Notes: generated from the letters alone by a model not told the origin. Shown: positions 45,801-53,960, numbered from the stretch's first letter. The stretch is DNA of 64,000 nucleotides from Prionace glauca (GCA_037974335.1 CM075729.1:125873498-125937497), one strand, 5' to 3'. Translations and numbers: made by a program.

Positions 45801-48800
45801 AGTAGTGTCCAGGGTTGACTATGGAACATAGGAACGCGAGAAGGTTTCTCAGTCTCTCGAACCTCCTAGTTTCCTGACTGAGTCGCTAATCTGAGAGCTA
45901 ACTCCTTCGATCCACATCCTTTAACCCATCTGGCTCACAAAACATTGACAAATGTCAATTTCAAATTTAACAATAGATCAAACATCAGTTGCTTGAATAC
46001 TCTAACACTGGAGCAGACTCGATGGGCCGAGTGGCCTAATTCTGCTCCTTATTAAAGTTTATTTATTAGAATCACGAGTAGGCTTAAATAACACTGCAAT
46101 TAAGTTACTATGAAAATCCCCTCGTCCTCACACTCTGGCACCTGTTCGGGTGCACTGAGGGAGAATTTAGCCAATGCACCTAACCATAAGAACATAAGAA
46201 CATAAGAAATAGGAGCAGGAGTAGGCCATCTGGCCCCTCGAGCCTGCCCCGCCATTCAATAAGATCATGGCTGATCTGTCGTGGCTCAGTTCCACCTTCC
46301 CGCCCTCTCCCCATAACCCTTAATCCCCTCTCTTATCAAAAACCCATCAACCCGTTTCTTAAAAATATTTAGCGAGGCAGCCTCCACCACTTCAACGGGC
46401 AGAGAATTCCAGAGATTCACCACCCTTTCAGCACGCCTTTTAGTCTGTGAGAAGAAACTGGAGCACCTGGAAGAAACCCACGCAGACATGGGGAGAACAT
46501 GCAGACTCCACACAGAGTGACCCAAGCCAGGATCAAACGCGGGTCCGTGCTGCTATGATGCAGCAGTGTTAACCACTGAGCCACAAAAAAGAACTGAGCT
46601 GTAATTTTATTCCTTAATAGTCTGTTTATCTTTTACAGAATGCGCCCACTAGTTCTGGCTCCTGAACCAGTGACAATAATTTCCCTCCCTTTACCCTATC
46701 AGCTCCTTTTTAATATCTTGATCAAACCTTTTCAGTTGCATGGAATATCACCCTAGTTTCTACATATGTTTCCTGGTAATTTTATCCTGAAGGTTTAGTT
46801 AGGCTGCTTTCCCTCCAAGGTCAATACATCCTCCTGAGGTGTGGTGCCTTGACTTGCTCCAGTTACAGTTGTACCGGGATTTTGTATTGGTGAAACATAA
46901 TTTCTATCTCCTAACTAACTGTATAAAACTTTGATTAGACCGAATTTGCACTATTGTCACACTGAAGTAAAAGTAAAGTTTATTTATTAGTCACAAGTCT
47001 GACATTACACTGTAATGAAATTACTGTGAAATTTCCCCTAGTCGCCACACTCTGGCACCTATTCAGGTCAATGCGCCTAATCAGCAGGTCTTTCAGACTG
47101 TGGGAAGAAACTGGAGGAAACCCACACAGACACAGGGAGAATGTGCAGATTCCACACAGGCAGTGACCCAAGCCGGAAATCGAACCCAAGTCCCTGTGAG
47201 GCAGCAATGCTAATTACCAGGACATTGAAGCTTTGGAGAGAGTTCAAAGGAAGGTTCACCAGGATGTTTCTTGTTCCCGAGGCTATGAGGAGAGGTTGAG
47301 TACACTAGAATTCTGTTCACTGGAAAGATATGAGGGGAGATATGATAATGGCCTACAAAATTATGAGAGGCGTAGACAGGGTGGATGATCAGAGGCTATT
47401 TTCCCAGGGTGGAACTGTCAATTACAAAAGGACACAGGTTCAAGGTGAGAGGGGAAAGTTTAAGGGAGATGTGCGGGGAATGTTTTTCATACAGAGAGTG
47501 GTGGATGCCTGGAATGCGCTGTCAGAGGAGGCGGTGGAAGCAGACATATTAGCAACATTTAAGAGATATCTGGAAGGGTACATGAATAGGGGGATACAAA
47601 CCAAGTAAGGGCAGAAGGTTTTCTTTAAGTTTAGTTACAGCATTGTGATTGGCAAGGGCTTGGAGGACCAAAGGATTTGTCCCTGTGCTGTACTGTTCTT
47701 AGTTCTTAGTTCTTGCTTCTCTCATGTTCCCGTGTTCTAGGTATGAAAGCATCCCATTAACCTCTTTAATTATTCCCTTTGCCTGCTCGTGACAACATCT
47801 TGTCTTTGCATCTGTTACCTCAAGTCTCTTTGGGCACACTAACTTTCCACAATTTGGAAAGTGTTGTTTTATCATCTTCAGTTCCAAAGTGAATAATCTC
47901 TCATACAACTGTGTTGAAATATTTTCACATTTACCTAATCTTCTAGTATCATTTTGCACCTCCATCTGCACTGCTTATGATGCTACTTACAAAGATTTGT
48001 GCAATTGACAAACTTGGATACATGGCTTTCTATTTTACATTTAAAGTTGTGAATAGGTTCAGTCAATGATTGAGACCCCAAAACAGATCACATTCCTTAT
48101 CCCATTAAAATGGCCAATGAATAATGGGAAAAGTCAACAGGTCTGGCAGTGTCTGTGGAGAGAGGAACATTGTTTCGAGTCTAACATGACTCCATCAGAA
48201 ATGGGTAGAAACAGAAATGTGGTGGGCTATATGCAGTTACAAAAGTTTGGAGTGGGGAAGGTGCAGGTGGAATAAAATAGGCCAGGGATAGATTGGAGAT
48301 CAGGAGAGATTAAATGATCAAGATGTAATTGAATACAAGACAAAGGGAGTGCTAATGCCAGTATTAAAGACTAAAAAAGCTGCTAATAGCAGAGTTAAGA
48401 TCAGTACTATCTGAAAACAAAATAGCAGAATGTGTTAATAGCTGGAAAGGAGGATAAAGCTTTCTGAAAGTGAAACATGAGAACAAGACCCAGATTAGTA
48501 ATAGTGAATGTGGGTTGTCCAAATGATGGAAAAACTTTGTGGACTAAAGTTATTAAACTCAATATTGAGTCCAGAAAGCTGTAAGGTGCCTATTTGGAAG
48601 ATGAGGCTGTGTTCCTTCAGCTTGTGTTGGGCTTCAAGGAGATACAGCACCAAGTCCAGTACAGAAATGTGATCACGAGAGACATGATGGGGAATTGGAA
48701 TCATGTGTCACCCAAACACTACTAATGTTTGTCTCTAACTGGGATATTGTTATGAAGACTATATTGGCCTTGGAAGAAATGCAGCATGCCTAGACTCCAA

Positions 48801-48953
48801 AGGTTTGATTGAGGCAGATTGATAAACATCTTTCACTTTCCTGAATTAACTATCATTTTTTTACACCTTCAGCCCAAGAATGCTGATTGCGATAAAGATC
48901 CGATTATGCAATCCACGACATCTAAAGTTCATTTGAGAAGCTTGGCAATCTGA
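33801..48953 (+). CDS. NCR3: NKp30/NCR3-like activating receptor gene, four coding exons
   Basis: Join 33801-33858, 39577-39921, 45085-45197, 48873-48953. The spliced frame is 597 nt, giving 198 residues plus stop with no break. Intron phases are 1, 1 and 0, and every intron starts GT and ends AG. Order: signal peptide (about 1-20), one V-type Ig domain (about 24-134; Cys46, Trp62, Asp108, Cys114), stalk (135-148), transmembrane helix (149-171, Lys154), cytoplasmic tail (173-198). Human NKp30 is known to have the same plan, about 200 residues, a GNGT J-like strand and a basic transmembrane residue that recruits ITAM adaptors (CD3-zeta/FcR-gamma). From that I infer a cell-surface activating receptor on NK-like or T cells. 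Six N-glycosylation sequons are visible (N35, N45, N70, N100, N127, N140). The introns (5.7, 5.2 and 3.7 kb) are full of repeats. It could instead be another single-V activating receptor. No transcript evidence is available here. Confidence 0.8.
34015..34150 (-). mobile_element. D-family SINE head fragment
   Basis: The minus strand resembles a tRNA-like head (GTGACTTAGTGGTTATG, then GTTTGAGTCCC) followed by TTGAATTGAATTAAAAATC. In intron 1. Confidence 0.5.
34445..34795 (-). mobile_element. V-SINE 3' part with internal tandem repeats
   Basis: 3' end at 34445. The segment after the V core occurs as about four units of roughly 52 bp (starts near 34571, 34616, 34668, 34720), each with GACACTAAGGGGCAATTTAG-like wording. 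In intron 1. Confidence 0.85.
34800..35103 (+). repeat. P-family long (non-palindromic) copy
   Basis: The upstream part (CATTCCAACCATTATCTTGT) is shared with 55498-55757. Then CTGATGA, GGAG/CTCC hairpin, GAAA (34983-35007) and the common end. Confidence 0.82.
35104..35586. other. Intron 1, no element recognised
   Basis: AT-rich, with local TTGATTGNTTGATTGA-like simple sequence at 35215-35330. Confidence 0.4.
35587..36252 (+). mobile_element. CR1-I LINE, 5'-truncated
   Basis: Encodes LAFLARGFDYRGKDVLL, LVRPHLEYCMQFWCPYLR. Frame lost after about 35984. Tail TTGTTTCTATGG. In intron 1. Confidence 0.9.
36290..36565 (+). mobile_element. D2-type repeat
   Basis: TTATTCATGTGGCTATTTG start and TTCCCATGTTCCTGCTGCCC near the end, as in 57655-58105 but worn. 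Confidence 0.55.
36566..37179. other. Intron 1, mostly unassigned
   Basis: 36840-37179 may be 5' sequence of the LINE that follows. No exon-like frame with matching phase seen. Confidence 0.3.
37180..38625 (+). mobile_element. CR1-J LINE with a large internal deletion
   Basis: The endonuclease start (GIIETWLREGQDW, GGGVALLVRKMSW, 37420-37570) is joined near 37690 to the RT (TIYINDLDAATTC, degraded FADD as IVDNTKLCG) and the C-terminus to 38625. The endonuclease end and RT start are missing. Old. Confidence 0.82.
38635..38953 (+). mobile_element. V-SINE type 2, full length
   Basis: B box GGTTCGATTCC, V core about 38722-38800 nearly consensus, end CACTAATAAATAACCTAACC. In intron 1. Confidence 0.93.
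38968..39360 (-). mobile_element. CR1-K LINE, 5'-truncated
   Basis: The minus strand reads GGGCTGAAGGGCCTG near the 3' end and then worn RT C-terminus codons. It ends about 215 bases upstream of the V exon. Confidence 0.75.
39577..39921 (+). CDS. NCR3: Exon 2: V-type immunoglobulin domain
   Basis: The acceptor is a pyrimidine tract ending CGCAG at 39576 and the donor is C|GTAAGC at 39922. The exon is 345 nt with phase 1 on both sides, as is usual for Ig-domain exons. Visible V-set marks: B-strand Cys46 in VTMNCTY, C-strand Trp62 in QVSWSRG, F-strand DSATYYC (Asp108, Cys114) and the G strand GNGTKLQV. The Cys-to-Trp spacing, the ISDVR stretch and the GNGT strand resemble NKp30 more than T-cell receptor or antibody V regions. 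There is no recombination signal downstream, so the J-like strand is germline-joined. Confidence 0.95.
39953..40256 (+). mobile_element. V-SINE type 1 just downstream of the V exon
   Basis: Starts 32 bases after the exon 2 donor. A box TGGCACAGTGG, B box GGTTCGATTCC, V core about 40035-40110, end lacking most of GGATTCTATGA. Confidence 0.92.
40380..40722 (-). mobile_element. D1 tRNA-headed SINE, full length
   Basis: The minus strand starts with a tRNA-like head: A box TGGCCTAGTGG (40702-40712), B box GGTTCAAATCC (40642-40652) with a long gap between. A body common to 10555-10768 and 54385-55035 follows, ending ATGAATAAAAAAT. It lacks the V core. Confidence 0.82.
40868..41072. mobile_element. 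Short element with terminal inverted repeats (MITE-like)
   Basis: The left end TGGGCTGGAATTCTCCGGCC is complementary, with a few mismatches, to the right end (GGCTGGAGAATCTCGCCCA). About 205 bases, GC-richer than its surroundings, no coding capacity. The transposon superfamily is not clear. Confidence 0.5.
41419..41718 (-). mobile_element. V-SINE type 1, full length
   Basis: End AATCCCTACAGTGCAGAAGG at 41424. V core shortened. A box region at 41697-41708. Confidence 0.92.
42031..42572. other. Intron 2, no element recognised
   Basis: No exon-like frame in phase 1 with convincing splice sites. Confidence 0.4.
42573..43310 (-). mobile_element. CR1-A LINE, 5'-truncated
   Basis: The minus strand encodes GIEYKSSEVLLQLYR, VRPQLEYCVQFWSPHLR, then MRGDLIETYKIMKGMD to 3' UTR and TTCTTATG tail. 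Few breaks. Confidence 0.93.
43327..43406 (+). pseudogene. Possible remnant of a second Ig V exon (acceptor plus 14 codons)
   Basis: A good acceptor (pyrimidine tract ending TTTCAG at 43362) is followed in phase 1 by GEVAQFVVPMPHCP and a stop. The start has the same GE..F.V pattern as the real V exon (GESRFTV) at the same distance from the acceptor. A CR1-M copy begins where the reading stops. I infer the head of a duplicated V exon cut by that LINE. If used as an exon it would end the protein before the membrane helix. Chance similarity cannot be excluded. Confidence 0.35.
43405..43850 (-). mobile_element. CR1-M LINE, 5'-truncated
   Basis: Tail complement of TTTGTTCTTGTTC, GGGCCGAAGGGCC, then worn codons (ELPEEMMEAGTLATFKRHLD). 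It abuts the V-exon-like remnant. Confidence 0.82.
43865..44035 (-). mobile_element. D1-type SINE, worn
   Basis: TGTGTAGGCCAATCCAAGTT and ATTTAAATTTGCCCCATGG match the D1 body. The head is unrecognisable. Confidence 0.5.
44262..44858 (-). mobile_element. V-SINE type 2 split by a V-SINE type 1
   Basis: Type 2 end 44262-44356 and its core and head 44678-44858. The inner SINE is 44357-44677. Both point the same way. In intron 2. Confidence 0.9.
44357..44677 (-). mobile_element. V-SINE nested inside a V-SINE
   Basis: 3' part 44357-44540, V core about 44550-44612, head to 44677 (TGTGCCACCATA). Its 3' end (TTAGAACCAGAGAACCCAGA) is atypical. Confidence 0.87.
45085..45197 (+). CDS. NCR3: Exon 3: stalk and transmembrane helix with Lys
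   Basis: The acceptor TTTCCTTTCAG precedes 45085 and the donor AAG|GTATGAG follows 45197. In the phase set by the V exon it encodes a short stalk (RRVCVNESVSPPLA, residues 135-148, one sequon, one Cys that could form a dimer) and about 23 hydrophobic residues with Lys154 six positions in. Human NKp30 has Arg near the same place. A basic intramembrane residue usually pairs with the acidic residue of an ITAM adaptor. The exon ends in phase 0. Confidence 0.87.
45232..45578 (+). mobile_element. V-SINE type 1 just downstream of the transmembrane exon
   Basis: Starts about 35 bases after the exon 3 donor. Complete head (GTGGTGCAGTGG, GGTTCGATTCC), V core about 45318-45395, end TTTCTATGATGATG. Confidence 0.93.
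45615..46050. mobile_element. Pieces of two or three old CR1-like LINE 3' ends
   Basis: 45615-45740 minus (complement of ATGGCTGATCATCCAACC style 3' UTR), 45820-46005 minus, and 46010-46050 plus (GGGCCGAGTGGCCTAATTCT). Short and worn. Confidence 0.55.
46053..46584 (-). mobile_element. V-SINE type 2 split by CR1-A
   Basis: Type 2 end 46053-46184 and core plus head 46431-46584. The break is just after the V core, where a CR1-A 3' fragment sits. Confidence 0.88.
46185..46430 (-). mobile_element. CR1-A LINE 3' fragment nested in a V-SINE
   Basis: TTCTTATG tail complement at 46186, RT end (NLWNSLPVEVVEAASLNIF). Only about 245 bases were inserted. Very close to other young CR1-A copies. Confidence 0.92.
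46625..46940 (-). mobile_element. Old CR1-like LINE fragment
   Basis: RT C-terminus wording in complement (CTTTACCCTATCAGCTCC). Heavily diverged. Confidence 0.5.
46972..47217 (-). mobile_element. V-SINE type 2
   Basis: The end complement (AAAGTTTATTTATTAGTCAC) opens the copy. V core shortened, head truncated after the B box. Confidence 0.9.
47219..47714 (+). mobile_element. CR1-M LINE, 5'-truncated
   Basis: Encodes MRGDMIMAYKIMRGVDRVD and FFIQRVVDAWNALSEEAVEA. The tail is three or more TTAGTTC units. Confidence 0.9.
47730..48120 (-). mobile_element. Old CR1-like LINE fragment (RT thumb)
   Basis: Complement reads like the segment between FADD and the C-terminal block (e.g. IIKEVNGMLSYLEHGN). 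In intron 3. Confidence 0.6.
48126..48730 (-). repeat. S-family dispersed repeat
   Basis: 48126-48205 in complement gives CTGATGG, hairpin, GAAAC and CTCTCCACAGACACTGCCAG. The rest is non-coding. 49780-50350 is its + strand relative. It ends about 140 bases before exon 4. Confidence 0.65.
48873..48953 (+). CDS. NCR3: Exon 4: short cytoplasmic tail and stop
   Basis: A T-rich tract ending ACACCTTCAG leads into 27 phase-0 codons ending in TGA. The tail is polar, starts PKNADCDKDP and contains no tyrosine, so it has neither ITAM nor ITIM. That fits signalling through a partner. The exon is short and recognised mainly by acceptor, phase and position. Another 3' exon could be used as well. Confidence 0.78.
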   Translation, partial: PKNADCDKDPIMQSTTSKVHLRSLAI

Positions 48954-48979
48954 GAAAAATGACATGGAAGTTCACTTGG

Positions 48980-48985
48980 AATAAA
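48980..48985 (+). promoter_or_regulatory. AATAAA polyadenylation signal candidate
   Basis: First AATAAA after the stop codon of the receptor gene, 27 bases downstream. A second lies at about 49333 at the edge of an old CR1 copy, so the 3' UTR may be longer. Confidence 0.4.
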
Positions 48986-49326
48986 TGAGTCGTTCTCTCA
49001 CTCCAACCCCACCCACATCCTTCACTGTAGAACTTGTAACAAACATTGCTGCCTTTACATCGTAAACTTGCATTTTGCCCAAAGGTGAAAGTTTTGTTTG
49101 TTTGTGAGCTGTTTTGTTTTAATTATAGATGAATATTTACCATTTTCTGATCCAGAGATGTTTGAAGAAGCTTAAATTAAGTGTGGCTTCATTGTTCACT
49201 GAACATCATGTTATGAGCTGCAAAGTCAAGCGGCAGTGTTGCATTTTTTTTCTGTATTTATGCTGTTATTAATATAGGGCTGTGTATTCAGTGGGAAAAG
49301 CTGTGAATGTATTTAAGAAACTAACA

Positions 49327-49640
49327 TTAGAAATAAAATCAGGAGAAGGCTATTTGGCCCTGTAACGTGCTTCACCATTCAATTAGATTGTAACTGATCT
49401 TGTGGCCTTAACTCCATTTTATTGCCTATACCCCACAACCACCATCCTCTCCCCCCATCCCCTGTCCCGTGACCCTCTTATAGATCTGCCTCCTTCAATA
49501 TGCATATGGATGTATACCAAAATAAAATCTACACATTTTGTTGGGCCAAACTTTGGATCTATGTTCCGCCACCATTCAAAACAACATCAATACATGGAGT
49601 TCAGCAACTTCAGAGTGAGAATCTCTCCTCCACTTTCACC
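49327..49640 (-). mobile_element. Old CR1-like LINE fragment
   Basis: A worn version of the CR1-A 3' UTR in complement (AAATAAAATCAGGAGAAGGC, TTCAATTAGATTG). Possibly overlaps the receptor 3' UTR. Confidence 0.55.
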
Positions 49641-49779
49641 TTGTTTCTATTTGTTCTATTTTGGTTCTTCCTGTCATCTTATTCATCCATTTTTATTACT
49701 TTATATTTTTAATTTTATCTTTCCACTTCTAAAATCTCACTTTCCATCTTGATTACCGCCCCCTACAGCTAACTGCTAC

Positions 49780-50350
49780 ATTCCTTAGGTTGTCCTTTGA
49801 CACTCTGCACCTTTGTCATTTTTTTAACTCATTTCGATCTCTTAATGGACGCTATTAGCACATTTCTCAGCCTTTATCACCATTTACATTCCCTTTCTTT
49901 TCATCTAGGCCATTCCTATCAATTACAGCCATCCCCAAGCCCCTCATTCTTATATTATAGGTTTGGAGGTTCCGGCATTGGACTGGGGTGGGCACAGTAA
50001 GCCTCACAACACCAGGTTAAAGTCCAACAGGTTTATTTGGAATCATGAGCTTTCGGAGCGCTGCTCCTTCATCAGGTGAGTGTGGAATTTATTTGGAATC
50101 ACTCATCTAACGAAGGAGCAGTGCTCCAAAAGCTCATGATTCCAAATAAACCTGTCGGACTTTAACCTGGTGTTGTGAGACTTCTTACTGTCCTCATAGT
50201 ATAAATCTTGTCCAATTTTCTTTGTCTTCAAGTCTGACAAAGGGTGACTCAAAATGTTGGCTCTATTCTCCCTCCACAGATGCTGTCAGGCCTGCTGAGA
50301 TTCTGCAGCTTTTGTTTCAGATTCCAGCATCCACAGTATTTTGCCTTTAT
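49780..50350 (+). repeat. S-family dispersed repeat, split by a P element
   Basis: Pyrimidine-rich body 49780-49967, then 50194-50350 with a worn CTGACAAAGGG motif and CAGATGCTGTCAGGCCTGCT, ending CAGTATTTTGCCTTTAT. Confidence 0.62.
49968..50193. repeat. P-family palindrome, largest copy
   Basis: Inverted arms of about 100 bases. The left arm in complement has a clean CTGATGA, GGAGC/GCTCC hairpin, GAAA (50056-50080); the right arm's motif is worn. Outer end GGCATTGGACTGGGGTGGGC. Confidence 0.88.
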
Positions 50351-50482
50351 CAATAAACGATGCATCTATAATCTTTCCAAAGAGGCCGTACTTAAAATAG
50401 ATCCCGTTGCATGTAAAAAAAATGGGCGGTTTGGTACCTGCATAGTTGGTAGTGGTGTGGATGACCTGCTTGTAAATTAATG

Positions 50483-50575
50483 GGTGAATGTTTATTACAT
50501 GTTTACATTTAATACGTGTTTATTACATGTTTACATGTAATACATGTTTATTACATGTTTACATGTTTATTGGAA
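50483..50575. repeat. Short tandem repeat of TGTTTATTACATGTTTACAT type
   Basis: About four imperfect units mixing TGTTTATTACATG and TTTACATGTAATACA. Confidence 0.8.
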
Positions 50576-51523
50576 ACAGCATTGGATGTCAATCATGTAA
50601 GGCAGCAGAACAGGTTGCATTATAAAGAAATCGATTTGAACACTTATTCCAGGATTTTTCTCAATTACTTGGGATGACCAGGAAAATATTCATAAAAACT
50701 TTCCTATCAGAAGAGTAAACAATTGTGGTCCCTTCATGGTGAGTTCAATGGTGTAGGATCAGCAGTCTAAGCACCTTACATTGCTTTCTTTATGTACATA
50801 GCTACCACGCCTCAACAGATTTGCACCAGGAAGTTGGTTTACTGGAATAACTGTAGCGATATTATAGCAGTAAATGATTATTTTGTGAATGTGTTAAAAT
50901 ATTCCACGTGTTAAGAGGAAATTGTGCATCCCGCTTCTGTGACTGGCGAGATTTTTTCACTTTTTCTGCTAAAGGCTTGATGTGGAATATATTAAAAGTA
51001 TTCCAATTAGCGCTTTTTCATGTGAGTGTAATGTTTATTTCCTGTAACACTTTCCTGGACACGCTGTTATGCAATTGAGTAATTGACGACACATCCTCGG
51101 TAAGTGCCGGATCAAGCAGACTTTTCTGACAACATCAGATCTAAGATATCAAGATTAGATTTTCCAAGTTGTAGAATTACACTTGACAAGAAATCATATC
51201 AACCAATTGCCTAATTCACTATGGTCCACACTAAGTTAATTCAAGCCAAGTGGTTAAGACTGAAAATATAATGTAATTATAATTTTAATTATTGCATTTA
51301 CAATTCAATGCCGCTTAGATTCATTTTAAGGTTAGAGGTTAACATATCCATTGCTCAGTAGAATATATAGGGGACTTTTGATTGTGCATACTTGTAGACA
51401 AAACTGTACTTACTGCCCATTCATGGTGTCGAGAGGGCATTGAGAGGGAACCATCCAATGTGCAACTAGAATCAAAAATACGGCAGGCCATTCATCAATC
51501 TCTTGAATATAAGTTTCAAGAAG
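50576..51523. other. No gene or element recognised
   Basis: AT-rich, non-repeat by eye. No protein-like frame. Confidence 0.4.
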
Positions 51524-51811
51524 GAATTAAAGTTTATTTATTATTGTCACAAGTAGTCTCACATTAACACTGCAATAAGGCTACTGTGAAAATCCCCTAG
51601 TCATCACACTCCGCCTGTTCAGGTACACTGAGGGAGAATTTAGCACTGCCAATGCACCTAACTAGCACATCTTTCGGACTGCGGGATGAAACCGAAGGAA
51701 ACCCACGCAGACACAGGGGAGAAGGTACAGACTCTGCACTGAGAGTGACCCAAGCCAGATCACTGACACTGTGAGGCAGCAGTGCTAACCACTATGCCAC
51801 AGTGCCACCCC
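51524..51811 (-). mobile_element. V-SINE type 2, full length
   Basis: The end complement AAGTTTATTTATTATTGTCA matches the L2-type tail. V core about 51685-51740, head to 51811. Confidence 0.92.
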
Positions 51812-51963
51812 AGGAGTTATATGTATGTAATGTGTCAAGTGGCATAGAATAATAATATTGTATCGTGTTATGCAATGTCAAGTAGGTGCTTTATTTGGCA
51901 TTTCTACAAAGCAAAACGCCAGTTTGAGAGAATATTGTGAACTGAATGCTGTAGCACCACGAT

Positions 51964-52113
51964 ATTGTGGAAATGCCGGCGTTGGACTGGGGTAAACACA
52001 GTAAGAAGTCTCACAATACCAGGTTAAAATCCAATAGGTTTATTTGGTCTCCATCTGGACTTCAAATAAACCTGTTGGACTTTAACCTGGTGTTGTGAGA
52101 CTTCTTACTGTGT
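51964..52113. repeat. P-family palindrome without the central motif
   Basis: Arms meet at TTTGGTCTCCATCTGGACTT with no CTGATGA motif. Ends GCCGGCGTTGGACTGGGG and GACTTCTTACTGTG. Confidence 0.85.
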
Positions 52114-52137
52114 GTATCACACTATCCCCAGCAGATG

Positions 52138-52478
52138 GGGAGGCACAGTAGCACAGTGGTTAGCACTGCTGCTTCACAGCTCTAGGGTCCTGAGTTCATA
52201 TTCCCAGCTTGGGTCACTGTCTGTGTGGAGTTTGCACATTCTCCTCATGTCTGTGTGGGTTTGCTCCGGTTTCCTCCCCCAGTCCAAAGATGTGCAGGTT
52301 AGGTTGATTGGACATGCTAAGAAATTGCCCCTTAGTGTCCAGGGATGTGTAGGTTAGAGGGATTAGTGGGTATAATATGTAGGGATATGGGGGTAGGGCC
52401 TGGGTGGGATTGTGTTTGGTGCAGACTCGATGGGCCAAAGGGTCTCTTTCTGCACTGTAGGGTTCTATGATTCTACGT
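52138..52478 (+). mobile_element. V-SINE type 1, full length
   Basis: Head with TAGCACAGTGG, V core shortened (about 52215-52290), end GTAGGGTTCTATGATTCTA. Confidence 0.92.
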
Positions 52479-52748
52479 CAATAATTCTACCACAACAGTT
52501 GCCAATATCTGGTTCCCAACACTCTTGAAGGGAAAGACACATTCGTGAATTTTCTCAACCAGCTGGTATACTGCATACAGTTTAAGTGTGTGTCACATTT
52601 CAAATAAGCGCCTGGTATTTTTAATGTAAATCAAGGGGGAAATGCTGGCACAGGTCCTTATCCTCTTATGAACTCAGTGACCTGTAACTTTCTTGTACTT
52701 AAATTCTCTGTGCGACAACTGCAAGAGTCACCTTCCCTGCATCCTGTC

Positions 52749-53134
52749 AATGAGACGTATAAGATGATAAATGGGATGGATAGGATAGAGGTGGAGAGAC
52801 TGTTCCCGCTCAGAAAGGACAGTAGGACTAGGGGGCACAGCCTCAAGATAAAGGGGGGGCGGTTTAGAACAGAGTTGAGGAGGAACTTCTTCACTCAAAG
52901 GGTGGTGAATCTCTGGAATTCTCTGCCCGTTGAGGTGGTGGAGGCTGCCTCGCTAAATATTTTTAAGAAACGGGTTGATGGGTTTTTGATAAGAGAGGGG
53001 AGTAAGGGTTATGGGGAGAGGGCGGAAATGTGGAACTGAGCCACGACAGATCAGCCATGATCTTATTGAAGGGCAGGGCAGGCTCGAAGGGCTAGATGGC
53101 CTACTCCTGCTCCTATTTCTTATGTTCTTATGTA
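52749..53134 (+). mobile_element. CR1-A LINE, 5'-truncated, young
   Basis: Open from NETYKMINGMDRIEVERLF to EGSKGYGERAEMWN, 3' UTR and TTCTTATG tail. Confidence 0.93.
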
Positions 53135-53141
53135 TCGAACT

Positions 53142-53201
53142 GTTTGTTGATGAAGCCATTGTCGATTGTCCAAAAAACCCCATCTGCTTCACTAATGTCC
53201 T
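53142..53201 (+). mobile_element. D1-type SINE scrap
   Basis: CCATTGTCGATTGTCC and CTTCACTAATGTCC match the D1 body. Cut by the following V-SINE. Confidence 0.55.
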
Positions 53202-53960
53202 CACAGCAGCAGGGACCCAGGTTCAATTCTGACCTTGGGTGACTGTCTGCATGGAGTTTGCACATTCTCTCGTGGGTTTCCTCGGGGTGCTCCAGATTCC
53301 TACTACAATCCAAAGATGTGCAGGATAGGTGGATTGGCCCTGTTAAAAAAAACTATTAGTGTCCAAAGATGTGCGGGTTGGGGGGATTAGCCACGCTAAA
53401 TTGCCCCTTAGTTTTCAATTCCAGCCTTTAGATGACTGTACGGAGCTTGCATGTTCTCCCTGTGGGTTTATTCCAGGTTCATCAGTTTTTTACCACGGTC
53501 CAAAGATGTGCAGGTTAGGTGGATTGGCCATGCTATATTTCCCCTCAGTGTCCAAAGATGTGCAGGTTAGGTGGATTGGCCATGCTATATTTCCCCTCAG
53601 TGTCCAAAGGTGTGAAGGTTAGGTGGATTGGCCATGCTAAATTTCCCCTTAGTGTCCAAAGATGTGCAGGTTAGGTGGATTGGCCGTGCTAAATTTCCCC
53701 TCAGTGTCCAAAGGTGTGAAGGTTAGGTGGATTGGCCATGCTAAATTTCCCCTCAGTGCCCAAAGAAGTGCAGGTTAGGTGGATTGGCTGTGCTAAATTG
53801 CATTTTTGTTTCCCAAGGTGACTGGCTTACATGGATTAGCCATGGTGAATGTGTGGGGTTACGGCGATAGGTTGGGGTGCTGATTAGGATATTCTGTCAC
53901 AGAGTTGATGCAGACTTGATGGGCCAAATGGTCTCCTTCTGCATTGTAGGTATACAATGT
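53202..53960 (+). mobile_element. V-SINE expanded by internal tandem repeats
   Basis: B box GGTTCAATTC and V core 53240-53310, a second core-like piece 53415-53498, the array 53499-53812, then the type 1 3' part ending CATTGTAGGTATACAATG. Confidence 0.9.
53499..53812 (+). repeat. Six-unit tandem array, exact 52-bp period
   Basis: Units start at 53499, 53551, 53603, 53655, 53707, 53759, each beginning TCCAAAG.TGTG (last CCCAAAG). Units at 53603 and 53707 share the variant GGTGTGAAGG; those at 53551 and 53655 share GATGTGCAGG. Confidence 0.97.

Noticed and set aside
46640-46660. TTATCTTTTACAG acceptor as an extra exon of the receptor
   Set aside because: It lies in old CR1 wording and the following frame has no Ig, membrane or tail character.
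53499-53812. CRISPR-like array
   Set aside because: The 52-bp units are contiguous with no spacers and derive from a SINE in a vertebrate genome.
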